Source: Acidobacteriota bacterium
Lineage (GTDB): Bacteria; Acidobacteriota; Vicinamibacteria; Vicinamibacterales; Vicinamibacteraceae
NCBI GenBank assembly: GCA_020845575.1
Contig: JADLFL010000039.1
Coordinates: 1-47,324, forward strand
Length of the DNA stretch: 47,324 bases
Reading direction: 5' to 3'
Both the position numbers and the translations under genes were made by a program. Under the pieces are notes generated by a model. That model saw only the letters and a list, made by a program, of their open reading frames with translations. It had not been told where the DNA came from and did not search any database. Of the stretch, positions 8,801 to 17,060 are shown one piece after another; position 1 is the first letter of the stretch, and every line of letters starts with the position of its first letter.

Positions 8801-9036
8801 CCGGGTCCGAGGTTGGTCGCCGCGTAGCGCCCGTCGCCGTCGGTCACGACGGTGCGGGACGCGCCCGTCCGCGTGGCGGTGACGCTCACTGACACGCCTG
8901 GCAACGCGTCGCCATTGGCGTCGGTGACGCGGCCGACGATCCGTGATTCGGTCTGTTGCGCCGAGGCGGTGGTCGTCACAAGCACGACACATACGACCGC
9001 CAGCACGATGTTCTTGACTATTCGATACGCACTCAT
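5875..9036 (-). CDS. Oar-like TonB-dependent receptor with carboxypeptidase-regulatory domain
   Basis: A 1053-residue outer-membrane receptor. It has a signal peptide (IVLAVVCVVLVTTTASAQQ) and a CarboxypepD_reg/Cna-B-like beta sandwich at about 30-115 (IVGRVTDANGDALPGVSVSV, YEVVAEIDGFAPRRGALTVG). The plug follows (DHLPVNGRNFANLMTLATG, then VISKSGGNRFTGSIFDYLRN). The beta barrel ends in the aromatic VSVRYLF typical of proteins inserted by BamA. Receptors of this type take up large substrates using TonB energy; the Oar subgroup is expanded in Acidobacteria and myxobacteria and its ligands are mostly unknown. The start at 9036 is fixed by the signal peptide and by GAGGGG 7 bases upstream. It is more distant from the 35-kb and 40-kb receptors than those are from each other. 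No SusD-like partner is nearby. Confidence 0.9.
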   Translation of the reverse strand: MSAYRIVKNIVLAVVCVVLVTTTASAQQTESRIVGRVTDANGDALPGVSVSVTATRTGASRTVVTDGDGRYAATNLGPGSYEVVAEIDGFAPRRGALTVGVGDITPFDLSLAVAGVDETVTVTADAAALDLMSARLGVNVSPDEVDHLPVNGRNFANLMTLATGATSDGNGGWASVRFNGKSNQQNYLNYDGVDGTYVWDASPGYLNATGSQFRLQTSMESIAEFRVNSGLAPAESGLGAGGNITVISKSGGNRFTGSIFDYLRNDALDSASPYDDRKQKLEFNQFGGSIGGPLARNRTFFFGSYEGLRQTTGLSFTEAVPSDEAIRRIMAGEPVGSGSGQNAARTQAVAPLLAGFPRGTTPTANPLLALATLDTEATQREHTFSARVDHRFTPNQSAYARVLYSHGEVDTPDRTVTPRRVRATQSPMNVVGSHQSLFGSNVVNELKVGFNRPRYDAVAFGPAGYDAMQVSLSGTVNSSSVDARGTTGVARSGLLVRATSNASTNGQAYDPRSISLSDTMTLVRGAHTLKVGGEYRNIESQFRFLGSTEIVYGGINEFIDNRPTQVAVSLDSPVFTPQQYYLVGFVQDSWRVTNRLTLDLGLRYDFYSVVKEKRGQARPFFIEENAFSEDPDNFYDADRNNVAPRLSAAYQLTDKTVLRAGYGWFYGPGQFEDRIQPIENFIERRRVQTTDVAGGLAYPVDPAVYRDQLSVRGYTHHRPDEYNIQYGVSVSQELPGAVNLTVGYTGSKGRDMFLRGVANTFDIATRQRQVPSVGQVDYKTSGCVDGLVINGNPISGCGRASYDALQIGLTRRFKSGLSGGLQYQYSRNEGTTQGSNEAATASNTFDYGTEFGRNLTDIPHTFNGSLVYALPFDGRWSGGWRIGGIVNARSGLPINVTINRPDTVSVNGVTVTNVPGGNTRGTQRPDLVPGVDPYLKDGVRWLNPAAFAAPMPGTFGNLPRNYLRGPGFWQLDLMTSKDVRFSGSQGLQVRLEVFNVTNALNYESPAATLPAGTIGQPFTDAQAGTFGYMLGPLNRTVGLGTARQMQVSVRYLF

Positions 9037-9245
9037 GTGTTGTCCCCTCGACTCCTGCGCTCGCCGGACGTTCGCCAGCACGCGCGCGCACGCGGCCCTG
9101 CCACACGCGCCACAGACAGTTGGCGCGCTGCCTGTGACAGGCATGCGACGGATGGATGTCGAGGGAGTTAATTCGACAGGGCAATGGTGCAGAGACGTCG
9201 GGCCAGACGTCCCTGCAGACGGCGCGCCCCCTCCGTCCTCGATCC

Positions 9246-10751
9246 CTACTTGACCCCGTGCATCAGTCGGCTCAGGACTGACGACAACAGGAAGAGGACG
9301 AGGCCGGAGATGAACAGGGCCCAGAAGCCGAAGGTGTAGCCGCTCAGGGCCGACGCGGTGGTCATGCCCGTTTCGCCGCTCACGTAGCCGGCGAAGATGC
9401 CCGACAGGTTGTTGCCGATGCCCGTCGAGAGGAACCAGCCGCCCATGCCGAAGCCGACGAGCCGCACCGGGGCGAGCTTGGTGACCATCGAGAGGCCGAT
9501 CGGCGACAGGCACAGCTCACCCACCGACTGGATGACGTACACCATGAACAGCGTCCAGAACGGAATCTTGCCGGCGACGTCGACGAGCGACGACAGCGCG
9601 AACATCAGCAGCAGGAACGCCAGCCCGTTGAACAGCAGGCCGAAACTGAACTTGCGCGCGATCGACGGATTCCACGATCCGAGCCGCACCCAGATCCACG
9701 CGAGCACCGGCGCGAGCGTGATGATGGCCATCGAGTTGACGGTCTGGAACCACGCCACTGGGAACGTCCACGAGCCGAACGCCCTGTCGACGATCTTGTC
9801 GGCCAGGAACGTGAACGAACTGCCTGCCTGTTCGAAGAACATCCAGAACATCACGTTGAAGCCGAAAATCACGAGCATCGCGATCGCCTTGTCGCGCGCG
9901 ACGGGACCGTTGCGCACACCCTCTGCGAGCAGCAGCACGCACAACCCGACGAACATCGCCGTGAGCACGTACTGCAGCGCCGTGGCGCCGAGCTGCGCGA
10001 TCAGCACCCACGTCACGGGGATCGCCACCACGCAGCCGGCAGCGACAGCCGCCACGGTCCCCATCCCTTCGAGTCCGGGCAGTGGCGCGCCGATGCCTTC
10101 CAGTTGCCGGCGTCCGAACCAGAACCACACGAGGCTCACGAGCATGCCCACACCGGACGCGATGAAGACGTACTTGTACGCCGGCATGGCCGACGACCCG
10201 AACGCCTGCTCGGCCAGCCAACCCGTGAGCACCGGCGCGAGGAACGCACCGGCGTTGATGCCCATGTAGAAGATCGTGAAGCCCGAATCGCGCCGCTCGT
10301 CGCCCGGCGCGTACAACTTGCCAACCATCGTCGAGATGTTCGGCTTGAACAATCCGTTGCCGACGATGATGGTGGCCAGACCGAATTCGAAGATGCGCGC
10401 GTCGGGGACGGCGATCGCGAAGAGGCCGGCCGCCATGATCACCGCGCCCAGCAGGATGGATCGCTGATAGCCGAGGATCTTGTCGGCCACGTAGCCGCCG
10501 AAGATCGCCGCGGCGTACACGAGCGCGAGATACGCGCCGTACGTCCGACTGGCGGGCTCCTCTCCGCCGGCGCTGCCACCGTAGAACTGCGCCACGATGT
10601 AGAGCACCAGCGCCCAGCGGATGCCGTAGAACGCGAAGCGCTCCCAGAACTCCGTCATGAACAACATCCACAACGGCCGTGGATGCCCCATCAACTCGTC
10701 GAATGCCGGAACTGGTGTATCGGTGGTGGTCGAACGCGCGCCGCCGCTCAT
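9246..10751 (-). CDS. peptide MFS transporter, POT/PTR family (proton:oligopeptide symporter)
   Basis: A 501-residue inner-membrane protein with at least 12 (probably 14) helices. Helix 1 carries the POT signature EFWERFAFYG (usual form ExxERFxYY), and the helix 2-3 region reads GGYVADKILGYQRSILLG. The PTR2-family motif around helix 5 appears as GNGLFKPNISTMVGKLY followed by DSGFTIFYMGINAGAFLAP. These proteins import di- and tripeptides with protons. The start at 10751 is supported by GGAGGG 6 bases upstream. It diverges from PEP carboxylase; the 106-base gap holds both promoters. With a PIG-L enzyme and several large receptors in the window, a peptide-scavenging life style is plausible, but that link is inference. 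Confidence 0.92.
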   Translation of the reverse strand: MSGGARSTTTDTPVPAFDELMGHPRPLWMLFMTEFWERFAFYGIRWALVLYIVAQFYGGSAGGEEPASRTYGAYLALVYAAAIFGGYVADKILGYQRSILLGAVIMAAGLFAIAVPDARIFEFGLATIIVGNGLFKPNISTMVGKLYAPGDERRDSGFTIFYMGINAGAFLAPVLTGWLAEQAFGSSAMPAYKYVFIASGVGMLVSLVWFWFGRRQLEGIGAPLPGLEGMGTVAAVAAGCVVAIPVTWVLIAQLGATALQYVLTAMFVGLCVLLLAEGVRNGPVARDKAIAMLVIFGFNVMFWMFFEQAGSSFTFLADKIVDRAFGSWTFPVAWFQTVNSMAIITLAPVLAWIWVRLGSWNPSIARKFSFGLLFNGLAFLLLMFALSSLVDVAGKIPFWTLFMVYVIQSVGELCLSPIGLSMVTKLAPVRLVGFGMGGWFLSTGIGNNLSGIFAGYVSGETGMTTASALSGYTFGFWALFISGLVLFLLSSVLSRLMHGVK

Positions 10752-10845
10752 GCGGATCCCTCCGTTGCCGCCGGACGCCGGCGATGGCCCGCCATCCTGC
10801 GCGACATGGGCGACAGAAATAGCACAGGTCCCCACGCGCGCGCCC

Positions 10846-10851
10846 TAGAAT
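10846..10851 (+). promoter_or_regulatory. candidate -10 box of ppc
   Basis: TAGAAT ends 6 bases before the ATG at 10858 and no ribosome site lies between. This fits a leaderless transcript. Confidence 0.45.
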
Positions 10852-10857
10852 GAGCGG

Positions 10858-13395
10858 ATGTCAGTGGCCCCATCGCCTGCTCCCGACTCACAGGGCCCAC
10901 TCCGCCGGGACGTCCGCCTGCTGGGCGCCATCCTCGGCCACGTCATCAGGGAGCAGGAAGGGCAAGCGCTCTTCGACGCCGAGGAACGCGTCCGCCAGAC
11001 CTCCCGCGCCGGCGACACCGAAGCCGTCAAGGCGATCGTCGAGGCACTGCCTGTCGATGAACAGGGCCGCCTGGTCCGCGCGTTCTCGCTCTACTTCCAG
11101 CTCGCGAATCTAGCCGAACAGCATCATCGGATCCGGCGCCGGCGACAGTACGCCGTCGAGCGGCGCGTGGCGGCCGAATCGCTCGACGAGGCATTCCAGG
11201 AACTCGACGCGGCAGGCATCTCCGCCGGGCAGTTGCGCGACGCCGCGCGGCGCGTCTCGCTCGAGCTCGTGCTGACGGCGCATCCGACGGAAGCCACGCG
11301 CCGAACGGTGCTCACCGCGCAGCTCGAAATCAGCGAACTGCTCCACCGGCTCGACGATCCGCAGCTCTCCGAGCCCGGACGCCGCGATATCGAGGACGCG
11401 CTCGCCGAACAGATCACCACGCTCTGGCAGACAGACGAGACACGCACGAAGCGCCCGCGCGTGGTCGACGAGATCCGCCACGGCCTCTGGTTCTTCGAAC
11501 AGAGCCTCTTCGACGTGGCGCCCGCGCTCGTGGGCGACTATCGCCGGCGCATCCCCGGCGCCCCGCTGCCGCTCCGGTTCGGCAGCTGGATCGGCGGCGA
11601 TCAGGACGGCAACCCGAACGCCGGCCCCGCCACGCTGCGCGCGGCAGCCGACCGCGCGCGCGCGCTCGTGCTCGAGCGCTACACCGACGAGGTCCGCGAT
11701 CTCGCGCGCACGATGGGCGTGTCTCGCGCGCTCGTGGACGTCAACGAGGCGCTGCTGACGTCGATCGCCGCCGACCAACAGCGGCTCGCCGGCATCGGCC
11801 TCTCCGATCTCAGCGCGTCGACCGACGATGAGCCGTATCGGCGGAAGCTGTGGCTGATGTACCAGCGGCTGCGGCAGACGGCCGACGATGCGCCCGGTGG
11901 GTACGGACACGTCCACGAGTTGGTCGCCGACCTGGAGGTGATCGACGCCTCGCTGCGCGCGCACCGCGGCGAGCGCATCGCCAACGGGCGCCTCGCCGCG
12001 CTCCGTCGTCGCGTGGAGCTGTTCGGGTTCCACGTCGCGAAGCTCGATGTGCGCGTCCACGTGCGCGATCTGGTCACGCAGGTCGAACGCGTACGCGACA
12101 CCTTGCAGACGGTGGTCGAGTTGCACCGGCGGCACGGGCCAGCGGTGTGCGACACCCTGATCCTCTCGGGCACGACCGGACCAGAGCCCGTCATCGCGGC
12201 GGCGAACCTTGCGCGCGAGGCGGGACTGACGCTGTCCATCGCACCGCTCTTCGAGTCGATCGACGACCTCCAGCGCGCGGGCGCCATCGTCGAGGAACTG
12301 GCGACGTCGCCCGAGTTCGCGCCCGTGCTCGACGCGCGGCGTCGCAGGCTCGAGGTGATGGTCGGCTACTCGGACTCGGCCAAGGATGGCGGATATCTCG
12401 CCGCGCAGTGGGAGATCTATCGCGCGCAGGAAGATCTTTCGGGCGCGGCCGTGAAGCATCGCCTCGATCTCACGGTCTTCCACGGACGCGGAGGCAGCAC
12501 GGGGCGCGGCGGCGGTCCGACGCACGCGGCGATTCTCGCGCAGCCAGGAGGTCACTCGCGGGGACGACTCAAGCTCACCGAACAGGGCGAGACGATCTCG
12601 TTCAAGTACGGCCTGCCGGGTCTCGCGTACCGCAACCTCGAGGCCGCGCTGTCTGCCACGCTGCTCTCCGTGTTCCCGAACGTGGTGGGATCGAGCGCGC
12701 CGGGGATCGGGCGCGAGATCATGGCGCAGGCGGCGCGAGCGTCAGAGGACGCGTTCCGTCGCTTCGTCCATCACAACCCGTCGTTCGTGCCGTTCTTCCG
12801 CGCGTTCACGCCCGTCGACGAGCTGACGTTGCTCGAGATCGGTTCACGCCCGGCGCGCCGCCCGTCGGCAGACGCCGAGTATCTGCAGTCGCTGCGCGCG
12901 ATCCCGTGGGTGTTCTCGTGGACGCAGAACCGATCGCTGCTGCCGGCGTGGTTCGGATGCGGGAGCGGACTGGCACCGATCGTCGAGACCGCGAGCGGCC
13001 TGGACACGCTGCGTCGTCTCTATCGTGACTGGCCGTTCTTCAGATCGATCGTCGAGAACCTGGAGATGACGCTTGCCAAGTCGAGCCTGGAGATCGCGCG
13101 GTCGTATCTCGAACTCGTACCGGAGAGCGCGGATCCAGACGGCCACTTCGCGCAGATCGCCGACGAACACGCACGCACCACCGACGTCGTCCTCCGTGTG
13201 GTCGAAGCCGACCACCTGCTCGACAGACATCCCGTCGTGCAGCGCACGATCAGGCTGCGCAATCCGTACGTCAACCCGATCAACGCGATGCAGGTCGCCC
13301 TCCTGCGCGCCCACCGCGCCGGTGACGCCGACGCCAACCGCCCCCTCGTCCGCACGATCGCCGGGATCACGGCAGGGTTGCGGAACTCGGGCTGA
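10858..13395 (+). CDS. ppc: phosphoenolpyruvate carboxylase
   Basis: An 845-residue enzyme that adds bicarbonate to phosphoenolpyruvate to give oxaloacetate, replenishing the TCA cycle. Both diagnostic regions are intact: LVLTAHPTEATRRT with the catalytic His at residue 142, and FHGRGGSTGRGGGPTHAAI with His at 542. GYSDSAKDGG, the R-P-A-R-R region (IGSRPARRPSAD) and the C-terminal LRNPYVNPINAMQ ... ITAGLRNSG are also typical. It lacks the plant N-terminal phosphorylation motif and is slightly shorter than the E. coli enzyme (883 aa), as many non-proteobacterial forms are. It is monocistronic, followed by a GC palindrome and a convergent hydrolase. Confidence 0.96.
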   Translation: MSVAPSPAPDSQGPLRRDVRLLGAILGHVIREQEGQALFDAEERVRQTSRAGDTEAVKAIVEALPVDEQGRLVRAFSLYFQLANLAEQHHRIRRRRQYAVERRVAAESLDEAFQELDAAGISAGQLRDAARRVSLELVLTAHPTEATRRTVLTAQLEISELLHRLDDPQLSEPGRRDIEDALAEQITTLWQTDETRTKRPRVVDEIRHGLWFFEQSLFDVAPALVGDYRRRIPGAPLPLRFGSWIGGDQDGNPNAGPATLRAAADRARALVLERYTDEVRDLARTMGVSRALVDVNEALLTSIAADQQRLAGIGLSDLSASTDDEPYRRKLWLMYQRLRQTADDAPGGYGHVHELVADLEVIDASLRAHRGERIANGRLAALRRRVELFGFHVAKLDVRVHVRDLVTQVERVRDTLQTVVELHRRHGPAVCDTLILSGTTGPEPVIAAANLAREAGLTLSIAPLFESIDDLQRAGAIVEELATSPEFAPVLDARRRRLEVMVGYSDSAKDGGYLAAQWEIYRAQEDLSGAAVKHRLDLTVFHGRGGSTGRGGGPTHAAILAQPGGHSRGRLKLTEQGETISFKYGLPGLAYRNLEAALSATLLSVFPNVVGSSAPGIGREIMAQAARASEDAFRRFVHHNPSFVPFFRAFTPVDELTLLEIGSRPARRPSADAEYLQSLRAIPWVFSWTQNRSLLPAWFGCGSGLAPIVETASGLDTLRRLYRDWPFFRSIVENLEMTLAKSSLEIARSYLELVPESADPDGHFAQIADEHARTTDVVLRVVEADHLLDRHPVVQRTIRLRNPYVNPINAMQVALLRAHRAGDADANRPLVRTIAGITAGLRNSG

Positions 13396-13403
13396 CGGAG
13401 ATG

Positions 13404-13425
13404 CGGGCCGGGCGTGCCCGGCCCG
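13404..13425. terminator. GGGCCGGGC palindrome between convergent ppc and hydrolase
   Basis: CGGGCCGGGC, GT, GCCCGGCCCG is a perfect inverted repeat 8 bases after the ppc stop. No T-tract follows. It has the same sequence core as the repeat family at 23954-24021, so it may be one of those repeats used as a shared 3' end. Confidence 0.55.
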
Positions 13426-13438
13426 TCGTGGTTCCGGG

Positions 13439-14128
13439 CTACGCGCCGGCTGGGGCGATCAGGCGGGCGGCGAAGTGGCCGATCTCCCTGCCGGCCGCGA
13501 CGGTCCAGGCGTGGCCCCCTGCCACTTCATACGGCTCGACGGCGACGTAGCGGCCAGCCAGCATGTCGAGATCGACGCGCAACTGGGCTGCGGTGTACTG
13601 CGTGTCGTCGCGCCCGCGGCCGATGAGCACCGGCGGACACTGCGCGAACGGGCGCACGCCGAGTTCCGGCGGTACGTCGCCGCCGAAAACGGCCAATCCG
13701 TCGACGCGCCTGACGCCGAGGATCGCCGCGCGCCACGCCATCGCCACGCCCTGCGAATACCCCTGATACACCAACGCGCGCGGCTCGCCGTTCTGATGGA
13801 TGGCCTCGGTCACCGCGCTCCGCACGTAACGCAGGTTGTCCTCGATCGCGTCCTCGCGATCCTGCGACGTCATCCAGCTCGAGACGACCTGCCCGCCGCG
13901 GCCGTAGAAGCGGTGCAGCCCCTGGACACAGACGATGGTCCAGTCGTCGAGTTGCGGGATGGCTTCGAGCCGCGCCATGTGCGTGTCTGCCGATTCCGCG
14001 TACCCGTGGAAGCCGACGATCATCGGTGCGTTGCGGATCGGCCCCGACTCCGGTGACTCCGGCACACGGACGAGATAGCGGCCATGAATCGGCGTGACGA
14101 TTGCGTAGTCGCGAGGCGGCGTGGCCAT
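13439..14128 (-). CDS. alpha/beta hydrolase (esterase/phospholipase-like)
   Basis: A 229-residue cytosolic serine hydrolase of the carboxylesterase/dienelactone-hydrolase type. The strand-3 region reads PMIVGFHGYAESADTHM (oxyanion HG motif). The nucleophile elbow is GYSQG, with GRGRDDTQYT giving the probable Asp and GGHAW the His of the triad. Length fits the short bacterial carboxylesterases (about 220 aa). It has no signal peptide. It diverges from the phosphoesterase at 14157 with a 28-base gap and converges on ppc. Substrate is unknown; the SSWMTSQDREDAIEDN stretch might form part of the lid. Confidence 0.75.
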   Translation of the reverse strand: MATPPRDYAIVTPIHGRYLVRVPESPESGPIRNAPMIVGFHGYAESADTHMARLEAIPQLDDWTIVCVQGLHRFYGRGGQVVSSWMTSQDREDAIEDNLRYVRSAVTEAIHQNGEPRALVYQGYSQGVAMAWRAAILGVRRVDGLAVFGGDVPPELGVRPFAQCPPVLIGRGRDDTQYTAAQLRVDLDMLAGRYVAVEPYEVAGGHAWTVAAGREIGHFAARLIAPAGA

Positions 14129-14141
14129 GGTATCCCGTCGC

Positions 14142-14147
14142 TACAAT
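14142..14147 (+). promoter_or_regulatory. candidate -10 box of the phosphoesterase gene
   Basis: TACAAT ends 9 bases before the ATG at 14157, in the 28-base gap between two divergent genes. Confidence 0.45.
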
Positions 14148-14156
14148 TCAAGACGC

Positions 14157-14630
14157 ATGCCTACCGTCATCGGGCTGATTTCGGACACGCACGGGCTGGT
14201 GCGTGCATCGGTTGCATACGCTTTCGAGGGGGTCGCGTCGATTCTGCACGCCGGCGATGTCGGCAGCCGCGACGTCCTGATCGAGCTGACGGCCATCGCA
14301 CCGGTCCAGGCGGTGTACGGGAACGTGGACGACCAGCACATGCCCGGTCTCGAAGCGCACCGATGGCTGACCGTCGACGGCTGGCGCATTCACGTGAGCC
14401 ACGGCCACGAGCTCGGGCAACCGACGCCCGCATCAGTGCGCCATCGCTATCCGGACGCCGACATCCTGATCTTCGGCCACACCCATCGAGCACTCGTGGA
14501 GCGCGACGCCGGCGCGCTCGTCATCAACCCCGGCGCCGCCGGCCCGAAGCGATTCGACATCGTCCCGAGCGTCGCCGTGCTGACCCTATCGCCCGGTCAG
14601 GCTGACGTGCGGTTCGTGGAGCTCACCTGA
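14157..14630 (+). CDS. metallophosphoesterase, YfcE/MJ0936 family
   Basis: A 157-residue calcineurin-like phosphodiesterase with the full metal-binding set in order: ISDTHG (Asp10 and His12), HAGDVGS, YGNVDDQ, SHGHELG and FGHTHRAL. YfcE-type enzymes hydrolyse phosphodiesters with manganese and their physiological substrate is unclear. The length matches the family. The ATG at 14157 is chosen because the motif set starts right after it; an in-frame ATG at 14121 would overlap the divergent hydrolase gene. There is no ribosome site, but a TACAAT box sits 9 bases upstream. Confidence 0.88.
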   Translation: MPTVIGLISDTHGLVRASVAYAFEGVASILHAGDVGSRDVLIELTAIAPVQAVYGNVDDQHMPGLEAHRWLTVDGWRIHVSHGHELGQPTPASVRHRYPDADILIFGHTHRALVERDAGALVINPGAAGPKRFDIVPSVAVLTLSPGQADVRFVELT

Positions 14631-14703
14631 GAGGCGCCCTCACGAAGGTGAAGCCGCCGGAGCTACATCGTGACGATGCGGCAGCGCGACGTTGACTGAT
14701 TCC

Positions 14704-15468
14704 TTATCCGAACAGCGCGGCGCTGTCGATGAACCAGGCGACGTCGGCGGGATGGCGGAGGAGCAGCGACGCGGGGGCGTCGGCGATCGGAGACGACTCG
14801 CCGAGGACGCGGCGGATGGCGGGATGCTTGTCCGCGCCAGCCACAAGCACGCACACGGTGCGCGCGGCGAGGATGGTCCGCGGCGTGAACGTGACGCGCC
14901 AGGCATGCAGGGCGGGGACAAAGACGGCCGCCGCGCACGGCGCTGATTCAACGTCCGCGTCGACGAGCAGGGGCGAGCCCGGGAAGAGCGACGCCGTGTG
15001 CGCGTCGGTGCCCATGCCGAGCAGCAGCACGTCCATCGCAGGCGCCCGCCCATCCTGTCGCGCGGCCAGCGCGCTCAGCGCCTCGGCGCAGGCACGCGCC
15101 GCGTCTGCCGGATCGCGCTCGCCTTCGATGCGATGGATCTGGGCGGCAGGCACCGGCACGGCATCGAGCAGCGTCTCGCACGCCATGTGGTAGTTGCTGT
15201 CGGCATGCTCGGGCGGCACCATACGCTCGTCGCCGAACCACACGTGCACGAACGGCCAGCCGTCGAACGGCCGCGCCGCGAGCGCGCGGTGCAGCGCGGC
15301 GGGCGTGCGCCCGCCCGACAACGCCAGGTGCGCCTCGCCACGCCACGCGATCGCACTCTCGAGGATCGCCAGCACCTCGCTCGCGGCCGCCTCCGCCACC
15401 GCGTCAGGCGTCAGCGCCAGTCGAATCACCGCCCCGCGCGCCATGTCCCGACTCTCCACCGAACGCAT
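14704..15468 (-). CDS. pgl: 6-phosphogluconolactonase
   Basis: A 254-residue member of the SOL/DevB family that hydrolyses 6-phosphogluconolactone, the second step of the oxidative pentose phosphate pathway. Motifs: LALSGGRTPAALHRAL, FVHVWFGDERMVPPEHADSN and VLLLGMGTDAHTASLFPGSP. The same frame is open to 15516, where it would overlap the zwf end. I place the start at 15468, because GGAG lies 6 bases upstream and the family begins near here. It follows zwf with a 29-base gap in a pgi-zwf-pgl operon transcribed leftward. Confidence 0.92.
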   Translation of the reverse strand: MRSVESRDMARGAVIRLALTPDAVAEAAASEVLAILESAIAWRGEAHLALSGGRTPAALHRALAARPFDGWPFVHVWFGDERMVPPEHADSNYHMACETLLDAVPVPAAQIHRIEGERDPADAARACAEALSALAARQDGRAPAMDVLLLGMGTDAHTASLFPGSPLLVDADVESAPCAAAVFVPALHAWRVTFTPRTILAARTVCVLVAGADKHPAIRRVLGESSPIADAPASLLLRHPADVAWFIDSAALFG

Positions 15469-15497
15469 CTCTGCTCCGTCATTGGGCATTGGGCAGT

Positions 15498-17060
15498 TCA
15501 CGAGCCCGTCCGCCAACTCCGGCCGTCTCTCTCCAGCAACTCGTGCGCTTCGTCAGGGCCCCACGTGCCGGCGTCGTATGCGACGGGCGGCGCCTGCCTG
15601 GTCCATGCATCGAGGATGGGCATCACCGCACGCCAGCCGACTTCCGTGCTGTCGGCGCGATGGAACAGCGTCTGATCGCCGGTGAGTGCGTCGTAGAGCA
15701 GCGTCTCGTAGCCGGTCGACGGCGTACGCGCGAACGCATCCTCGTACTTGAAGTCCAACGCCACGGTCTTGAGGTCCACGGCCTGTCCGGGCACCTTCGC
15801 GTCGACGAGCAGCGTGATGCCTTCCTCGGGCTGCACGCGAATCACGAGCACGTTGCAGTGCAGCGCCCGTACGGCCGTCTCGCGAAACATCATGAACGGC
15901 GGCTGCTTGAAGTGCACCGAGATCTCCGTCACACGGCGCGCCAGGCGCTTGCCCGTCCGCAGATAGAACGGCACGCCGGCCCAGCGCCAGTTCTCCACCT
16001 GCAGGCGCATGGCCACGAACGTCTCCGTCGTTGATGCCGGCGACACCCTGGCCTCGTCCAGATAAGCGGAGACGTCACGATCGCCCATGCGTCCGGCCGC
16101 GTACTGCGCGCGCACGACATCACGGTCGACGGTCGCCGGCGTGAGCGGCGCGATCGCCTGCAGCACTTTCAACCGCTCGTCGCGTACCGCATCGGCATCG
16201 AACGAGATCGGCGGTTCCATCGCCGTGAGCGCGAGCAGCATGAACAGGTGGTTCTGCACCATGTCGCGCAGCGCACCAGCCTCGTCGTAGTACCCGCCGC
16301 GCGATCCGATGCCGTCGGACTCGGCCACGGTGATCTGCACCTGATCGACGTAGCGGCGATTCCAGATCGGCTCGAAGATGCTGTTGGCGAACCTGAAGAT
16401 CATCAGGTTCTGGACCGTCTCCTTCCCCAGGTAGTGGTCGATTCTGTAGATCTGCCGCTCGCGCATGACGGCCGAGAGCGCGCGATTGAGGGCGATGGCC
16501 GAGTCGAGATCGCGACCGAACGGCTTCTCCACGATCACGCGACGCCAGCCACCGGCAGCCTCCTCGTCGAGGAGGCCGCCCCGTCCCAACTGCGCGGCGA
16601 TCGGCGCGAACAGCTGCGGTGGCGTGGCGAGATAGAAGAGCGCGTTCGGTGCGATGCCGAACGCGGCCTGCAACGCCGTCAACCGCGCGGCGATGTCGGC
16701 ATACAGGCCCGGTGCGTCAATCTCGCCCACGACCACGTCGATACGCGCGCAAAGCCCCTCGCGCTCGTCATCCGAGAGCGGTCGATCGAGATGCTCGTTC
16801 GCCGCCGAGAGCATCTCGTCGGGCAACGCCGCAGCGGCGTCGGGTTGCCTGATGATGGCGATGAACGCGAAGGCCTCTGGCAGTGAACCCGACCGACGCA
16901 GGTTGACGAGCGCCGGTACGAGCTTGCGACGCGTGAGATCACCGGACGCGCCGAATCCGACAAACACCGCCCCGTCGACTTTCGCCGCTCCTGACTCTCC
17001 GGTGGCCGACTTTCCGGTGCCCGGCGCCCGGTGCCCGGTGCCCGATGGTTCTGTCTTCAC
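15498..17060 (-). CDS. zwf: glucose-6-phosphate dehydrogenase
   Basis: A 520-residue enzyme that oxidises glucose-6-phosphate to the lactone with NADP(+). It has the Rossmann motif VGFGASGDLTRRKLVPAL, the phosphate-binding EKPFGRDL, the active-site YRIDHYLGKETVQNL and C-terminal YETLLYDALTGDQTLFHRAD. The only credible start is a GTG at 17060 that overlaps the pgi stop codon (GTGA), so the two genes are probably translationally coupled. About 25 residues between this GTG and the Rossmann fold are low-complexity (TEPSGTGHRAPGTG...). They are encoded by four heptamer units of an intergenic-type repeat at 17016-17043. This tail is absent from ordinary family members. The frame remains open far upstream into pgi, but that part has no similarity I recognise. 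Confidence 0.94.
   Translation of the reverse strand: MKTEPSGTGHRAPGTGKSATGESGAAKVDGAVFVGFGASGDLTRRKLVPALVNLRRSGSLPEAFAFIAIIRQPDAAAALPDEMLSAANEHLDRPLSDDEREGLCARIDVVVGEIDAPGLYADIAARLTALQAAFGIAPNALFYLATPPQLFAPIAAQLGRGGLLDEEAAGGWRRVIVEKPFGRDLDSAIALNRALSAVMRERQIYRIDHYLGKETVQNLMIFRFANSIFEPIWNRRYVDQVQITVAESDGIGSRGGYYDEAGALRDMVQNHLFMLLALTAMEPPISFDADAVRDERLKVLQAIAPLTPATVDRDVVRAQYAAGRMGDRDVSAYLDEARVSPASTTETFVAMRLQVENWRWAGVPFYLRTGKRLARRVTEISVHFKQPPFMMFRETAVRALHCNVLVIRVQPEEGITLLVDAKVPGQAVDLKTVALDFKYEDAFARTPSTGYETLLYDALTGDQTLFHRADSTEVGWRAVMPILDAWTRQAPPVAYDAGTWGPDEAHELLERDGRSWRTGS
17016..17043. repeat. four in-phase GGTGCCC heptamers inside the zwf 5' end
   Basis: Units GGTGCCC, GGCGCCC, GGTGCCC, GGTGCCC run without a break from 17016 to 17043; a looser GGTGGCC lies at 17001-17007. 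This is a variant of the 7-base unit seen in the GTTGCCG arrays elsewhere. It is translated as part of the zwf N-terminus. Confidence 0.75.

Noticed and set aside
9130..9142. Small palindrome GCCTGTGACAGGC upstream of the receptor at 5875-9036
   Set aside because: A single 13-base palindrome in a GC-rich gap without a partner site or conserved spacing is too weak to call an operator.
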